Positions 28,658-32,364 of a DNA stretch of 32,364 nucleotides are shown in pieces; within the stretch, counting starts at the first letter, position 1; each line of letters starts with the position of its first letter. The position numbers and the translations under genes are program-made. Below the pieces are notes generated by a model, which saw nothing but the letters and a program-made list of their open reading frames with translations, searched no databases and was not told the origin of the DNA. This stretch comes from an uncultured Chthonomonadaceae bacterium (GTDB lineage: Bacteria; Armatimonadota; Fimbriimonadia; Fimbriimonadales; Fimbriimonadaceae): NCBI GenBank assembly GCA_946479035.1, contig CAMLDW010000027.1, positions 1 to 32,364 of the forward strand, written 5' to 3'.

Positions 28658-30988
28658 ATGAAGTGGGCGAAGTCCGGCCTTGTTCTCGCGTGCGCTGCGC
28701 CTTGGGCGGTGGCGGCTCTGCGCGGCAGCTCCGCACAGCCGGCACCCACTAGCTACGCCCAGATCGCTCCCACTCTCAAGCGGTCCTGCCTCTCTTGCCA
28801 CGGGCCCGAGACGAAGTCCGGCGGGCTCGACCTCTCGACGCCGCAAGGGATCCAAAAAGGCGGCATCAGCGGCCCCGCGCTCGTCGCTGGACACCCCGAA
28901 AAGTCACTGATCTTGCAGCGCATCAAAGGGCTCGGCGGCAAGCCGCAGATGCCGATGGGCTTCAAGCCGCTCGACCAGCGCACGATCGGCATGGTCGAAG
29001 CGTGGATCGCGCAGGGCGCGAGCTTTGGCGCGGCGCTAAACACCGCAAAGCACTGGTCGTACGTCTCGCCGGTACGCCCCTCCTTGCCGGAAGTCTCCAA
29101 CGCAGCGTGGCCGAAGAACCCGATCGACGACTTCATCCTCGCAAAGCTGGACTCTGAAAAGCTCGCGCCATCAAGGCAAGCGGACAAGGCCACGCTTGTG
29201 CGGCGCGTCTATCTCGACCTGATCGGAATGCCGCCCACCATCGCGCAGATGGAGGAGTACTTGCACGACGCCGAACCCGGCGCGTACGAGCGGCTGGTCG
29301 ACAAGCTCCTCGCATCGCCGCACTACGGCGAGCAGCAGGCGATCCAGTGGCTCGACCTCGCGCGCTACGCGGACACCAACGGCTACGAAAAGGACGCGCG
29401 GCGCACGATGTGGCCCTACCGAGACTGGGTCATCGACGCCTTCAACCGAAACATGCCCTACGACCAGTTCACGATCGAACAGATCGCCGGCGACATGCTC
29501 CCCAGCCCTACGACCGAGCAGCTGGTCGCGACAGGCTTCAACCGCAACACGATGTTCAACGAAGAGGGCGGCGTCGACCGCGAAGAGCAGCGGTGGTTGA
29601 CGCTCGTCGACCGCGTAGGAACGACCGCGACGGTGTGGCTCGGCTCCACGCTCGCGTGCGCCCAGTGCCACGACCACAAGTTCGACCCCTTCACCAACGA
29701 CGACTTCTACAAGTTCCTCGCGTTCTACGACAACAGCGAAGAGCCGACGATCAACGTCCAGGACCCGGTGACGCAGGAGCGCGTAAAGAGCCTCGGCGAA
29801 CGGATCGCGGAGCTCGAAAAAGTCCTGCCGCAACTCAAGCAGGACTCGGAGCCGTACAAGGCCGCGGCGAAGGCGCTCGCCGAGATCCGCGCCGAGGCGA
29901 ACGAGCTCAACTCCATGACAACGCTCGTTATGAAGGAGAAGCCCAGCTATCCGCCGCAGACGCCGGTGCGCATCAAAGGCACCTTCCTCAACCAGGGCAA
30001 GACCGTCACCGCGGACGTGCCTGCAGTCTTGCCGCCCATCAAGGGCCCGAAGAAGGACCGCCTCGCGCTCGCTAAGTGGCTCGCCTCTAAGGAGAACCCG
30101 CTCACGGCGCGCGTCTTCGTCAACCGGCTCTGGCAGCAGTTCTTCGGCATCGGCATCAGCAAGACGAGCGGCGACCTTGGCACCCAGGGCGAGACGCCGA
30201 CGCACCCTGAGCTGCTCGATTGGCTCGCGGTCGAGTTCATGGACTCCGGATGGGACATGAAGCACATGGTGCGGCTCATCGTCACCTCCGCCACATACCG
30301 CCAAGCCTCCGACCAGTCACCGGACCTCGTGCGGCGCGACCCGGAGAACCGCCTCCTCGCGCGCGGCCCAAGACTGAGGCTGCCTGCGGAGACCGTGCGC
30401 GACAACGCGCTCTTCGCGGCAGGGCTGCTGAGCGAAAAGATGGGCGGGCCCAGCGTCTTCCCCGACCAGCCCGACGGCGTTTGGAAGCTCCCCTACAACG
30501 GCGACACGTGGGTCATTAGCGACGGCGACGATAAGTTCCGCCGAGGCGTCTACACGTTCTGGCGGCGCTCGGCGCCGTACCCGGCCTTCGTCAACTTCGA
30601 CGCCGTGAGCCGAGAAGGCTGCACGGTCAGGCGCATCGTCACCGACACGCCGCTACAGGCGCTCACGACGATGAACGACGCCGCGTTCATGCGCGCCGCG
30701 CGCGGGCTCGCACAGCGCATGATGGAAGCCTCCGCAGACGTTGGCCAAAGAATCGAGAACGGGTACCGCCGCTGCGTCGTGCGAAGGCCGACGGACGTTG
30801 AGGCCAAGCTTGTACGCACCTTTTATGAAAAGGAGCTCGCGCACTACGCGTCCGACGAGGCCGCGGCAAAGAAGCTCATCGAAAGCGACGCGCCGTACGT
30901 CAAGGGCGCGAGCCTCGCGGACTGCGCCGCGATGACCATGCTCGCCAACGTGCTGCTAAACCTCGACGAGACGATCACAAAGGAATGA
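28658..30988 (+). CDS. DUF1549/DUF1553 protein with N-terminal planctomycete-type cytochrome c domain
   Basis: 776 residues, exported (signal [21 protein letters not shown]). Domains in order: PSCyt1 cytochrome with CLSCH (Cys44, Cys47, His48) and its distal Met region [15 protein letters not shown]1549 (about 140-345) with [49 protein letters not shown] and [19 protein letters not shown]; a coiled linker (about 370-420); DUF1553 (about 465-735) with [25 protein letters not shown] and [12 protein letters not shown] acidic patches. A second CAQCH-type motif ([14 protein letters not shown], near residue 330) may bind another heme. Families occur with DUF1501 partners in Planctomycetota and relatives; biochemical role unproven, possibly polysaccharide oxidation. 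Followed after four bases by DUF1501. Confidence 0.93.
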   Translation: MKWAKSGLVLACAAPWAVAALRGSSAQPAPTSYAQIAPTLKRSCLSCHGPETKSGGLDLSTPQGIQKGGISGPALVAGHPEKSLILQRIKGLGGKPQMPMGFKPLDQRTIGMVEAWIAQGASFGAALNTAKHWSYVSPVRPSLPEVSNAAWPKNPIDDFILAKLDSEKLAPSRQADKATLVRRVYLDLIGMPPTIAQMEEYLHDAEPGAYERLVDKLLASPHYGEQQAIQWLDLARYADTNGYEKDARRTMWPYRDWVIDAFNRNMPYDQFTIEQIAGDMLPSPTTEQLVATGFNRNTMFNEEGGVDREEQRWLTLVDRVGTTATVWLGSTLACAQCHDHKFDPFTNDDFYKFLAFYDNSEEPTINVQDPVTQERVKSLGERIAELEKVLPQLKQDSEPYKAAAKALAEIRAEANELNSMTTLVMKEKPSYPPQTPVRIKGTFLNQGKTVTADVPAVLPPIKGPKKDRLALAKWLASKENPLTARVFVNRLWQQFFGIGISKTSGDLGTQGETPTHPELLDWLAVEFMDSGWDMKHMVRLIVTSATYRQASDQSPDLVRRDPENRLLARGPRLRLPAETVRDNALFAAGLLSEKMGGPSVFPDQPDGVWKLPYNGDTWVISDGDDKFRRGVYTFWRRSAPYPAFVNFDAVSREGCTVRRIVTDTPLQALTTMNDAAFMRAARGLAQRMMEASADVGQRIENGYRRCVVRRPTDVEAKLVRTFYEKELAHYASDEAAAKKLIESDAPYVKGASLADCAAMTMLANVLLNLDETITKE

Positions 30989-30992
30989 AGCG

Positions 30993-32364
30993 ATGCACAG
31001 ACTGACCCACGAAGACATGGCCCTGCGAGAGATCACGCGCCGCAGCCTCCTCAAGATGGCCGGCTACGGGATCGGGTCGCTCGCGCTCGGTAGCATGCTG
31101 TCAGAGCAGGCCTCCGCCAAGTGGGTCGACCAACAAAGGCGCACCGACCCGATGGCGCCCAAGCCGCCGCACTTCGCCGCCAAGGCCAAAGCGGTCATCT
31201 ATCTCTTCATGGCAGGCGCGCCGTCGCAGATCGACCTCTACGACCCGAAGCCTGTGCTTCAGCAGCACGACGGCGAGAAGATCCCCGAAGAGATCATCAA
31301 AGGCGAGCGCTTTGCGTTCATCAAGGGCACCCCCAAGCTGCTCGGCTCCCCCCACAAGTTCAGCAAGTGTGGCCAGTCCGGAATGGAGCTCAGCGACCTC
31401 ATGCCCGGGCTGCAGTCGATCTCCGACGATATCTGTCTCGTCCGCTCGATGCACACCGACCAGTTCAACCACGCGCCCGCGCAGCTCTTCAGCAACACCG
31501 GCACCCAGCTGCCCGGCAGGCCGAGCATGGGTTCGTGGCTCACTTACGGGCTCGGCAGCGAGGCCTTCGACCTGCCCGGGTTCGTCGTGCTGCTTTCGGG
31601 CGACCACAACCCCGACGCAGGAAAGGCCGCCTACAGCAGCGGGTTCCTCCCAAGCACCTACCAAGGAGTGCAGATGCGCTCGCAGGGCGACCCCGTGCTC
31701 TTCGTCGGCAACCCGGAAGGCGTGAGCGAAGAAGTGCGGCGCGACTCCATCGACGCGATCAACTCCCTCAACCGGATGCGCCTGGCCAAGACCGGAGACC
31801 CGGAGATCGACACGCGCATCGAGTCTTACGAACTCGCCTACCGCATGCAGACGAGCGTGCCCGAGCTCATGGACATCGCGAGCGAACCGACTGCCGTGCA
31901 CGAGATGTACGGGACCGAGCCCGGCGCGGCGACGTTTGCCAACAACTGCCTGCTCGCGAGGCGGCTCGTCGAGCGCGGCGTGCGCTTCGTGCAGCTCTAC
32001 CACTGGGGCTGGGACAGCCACGGCACGAGCTCATACGACGACCTCGTCACTTCCCTGCCCCTTCGCTGCAAACAGACCGACCAGGCCGTTTCCGCGCTCG
32101 TCAAAGACCTCAAGCAGCGCGGCATGCTCGACGACACGCTCGTCGTCTGGGGCGGAGAGTTCGGCCGCACTCCGATGAACGAAGAGCGCGACGGAAGCAA
32201 GTTCAAGGGCCGCGACCACCACCCGCACTCCTTCTCGATCTGGATGGCTGGCGGCGGGGTCAAACCGGGCACGGTCTACGGCGCGACCGACGAGCTCGGT
32301 TACAGCCCAGTCGAGAACCCGGTCCACGTGCACGATCTCAACGCGACCATCCTGCGCCAGATGG
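30993..32364 (+). CDS. DUF1501 family Tat-exported protein, partial (3' end beyond window)
   Basis: 457 codons present; the frame is open to the edge. Twin-arginine signal [19 protein letters not shown] with Arg16-Arg17. DUF1501 belongs to the alkaline phosphatase/sulfatase-like superfamily; visible parts are [73 protein letters not shown] and [14 protein letters not shown] followed by [17 protein letters not shown]. The acidic and histidine residues in [13 protein letters not shown] and GRDHHP are where metal ligands sit in the superfamily. Start ATG 30993 has AGGA at 30981-30984, eight bases upstream. It is the standard partner of DUF1549/DUF1553 proteins and probably forms a complex with the preceding cytochrome proteins. 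Confidence 0.94.
   Translation, partial: MHRLTHEDMALREITRRSLLKMAGYGIGSLALGSMLSEQASAKWVDQQRRTDPMAPKPPHFAAKAKAVIYLFMAGAPSQIDLYDPKPVLQQHDGEKIPEEIIKGERFAFIKGTPKLLGSPHKFSKCGQSGMELSDLMPGLQSISDDICLVRSMHTDQFNHAPAQLFSNTGTQLPGRPSMGSWLTYGLGSEAFDLPGFVVLLSGDHNPDAGKAAYSSGFLPSTYQGVQMRSQGDPVLFVGNPEGVSEEVRRDSIDAINSLNRMRLAKTGDPEIDTRIESYELAYRMQTSVPELMDIASEPTAVHEMYGTEPGAATFANNCLLARRLVERGVRFVQLYHWGWDSHGTSSYDDLVTSLPLRCKQTDQAVSALVKDLKQRGMLDDTLVVWGGEFGRTPMNEERDGSKFKGRDHHPHSFSIWMAGGGVKPGTVYGATDELGYSPVENPVHVHDLNATILRQM

Noticed and set aside
1..32364. CRISPR arrays, insertion sequences, prophage or toxin-antitoxin genes
   Set aside because: No direct-repeat/spacer pattern, transposase or integrase motif, terminal inverted repeats or small toxin-antitoxin pair was recognised on either strand.

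Overview
The window is 32.4 kb of GC-rich, densely coded bacterial DNA with 26 protein genes (one entering at the left edge with an apparent frameshift, one leaving at the right edge) and one tRNA. No insertion sequence, phage gene, CRISPR array or rRNA was seen. The mix suggests a diderm, heterotrophic member of the Armatimonadota (Fimbriimonas-like), with Planctomycetota or Verrucomicrobiota as alternatives. The reasons are the DUF1549/DUF1553 plus DUF1501 cytochrome cluster, a Tat-exported GFO/IDH/MocA oxidoreductase, several lipoproteins, and both lspA and lnt. This placement is inference; no marker phylogeny could be run.

Layout. 1-3360 (minus): an unknown secreted protein with an 11-G frameshift, a secreted S15/CocE hydrolase and a six-bladed NHL-type lipoprotein. 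3465-6627 (plus): a tightly packed run of two tandem ATP-grasp-like paralogues, a GNAT acetyltransferase and an SRPBCC protein; this is the least familiar part. 6632-9226 (minus): a YlxP/DUF503 protein, a DoxX-like membrane protein and a second CocE-type hydrolase. 9311-14228: polysaccharide deacetylase, MsrB (minus), then a lnt - universal stress protein - VanZ-like - membrane-anchored hypothetical operon. 14225-17016 (minus): RlmI-like methyltransferase coupled to formate-THF ligase. 17077-21025 (plus): ileS-lspA and a basic Lys/Pro/Ala-rich membrane-anchored protein. 21026-26749 (minus): a Tat oxidoreductase followed by a complete sugar (rhamnose/AI-2 type) ABC importer. 26804-27025: a strong promoter, a structured leader, a tRNA 5'-half remnant and tRNA-Val(GAC). 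27044-32364: a Tat NHL protein divergent from a planctomycete-style cytochrome cluster.

How the genes fit together. Lipoprotein maturation (LspA, Lnt) has clients nearby: the NHL lipoprotein, the sugar-binding protein and the small cytochrome c. The transporter and oxidoreductase would import and oxidise a sugar or sugar-like compound. The cytochrome/DUF1549/DUF1501 cluster with the Tat NHL protein looks like an exported redox system. Translational coupling by 4-base GTGA/ATGA/TTGA overlaps occurs at seven junctions.

The clearest cross-cutting signal is regulatory. Many genes have a TANAAT-like -10 hexamer ending only 5-9 bases before the start codon, several followed by GG, and three promoters have a recognisable -35 at exactly 18 bases. 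Few starts have a good Shine-Dalgarno. This predicts widespread leaderless transcription.
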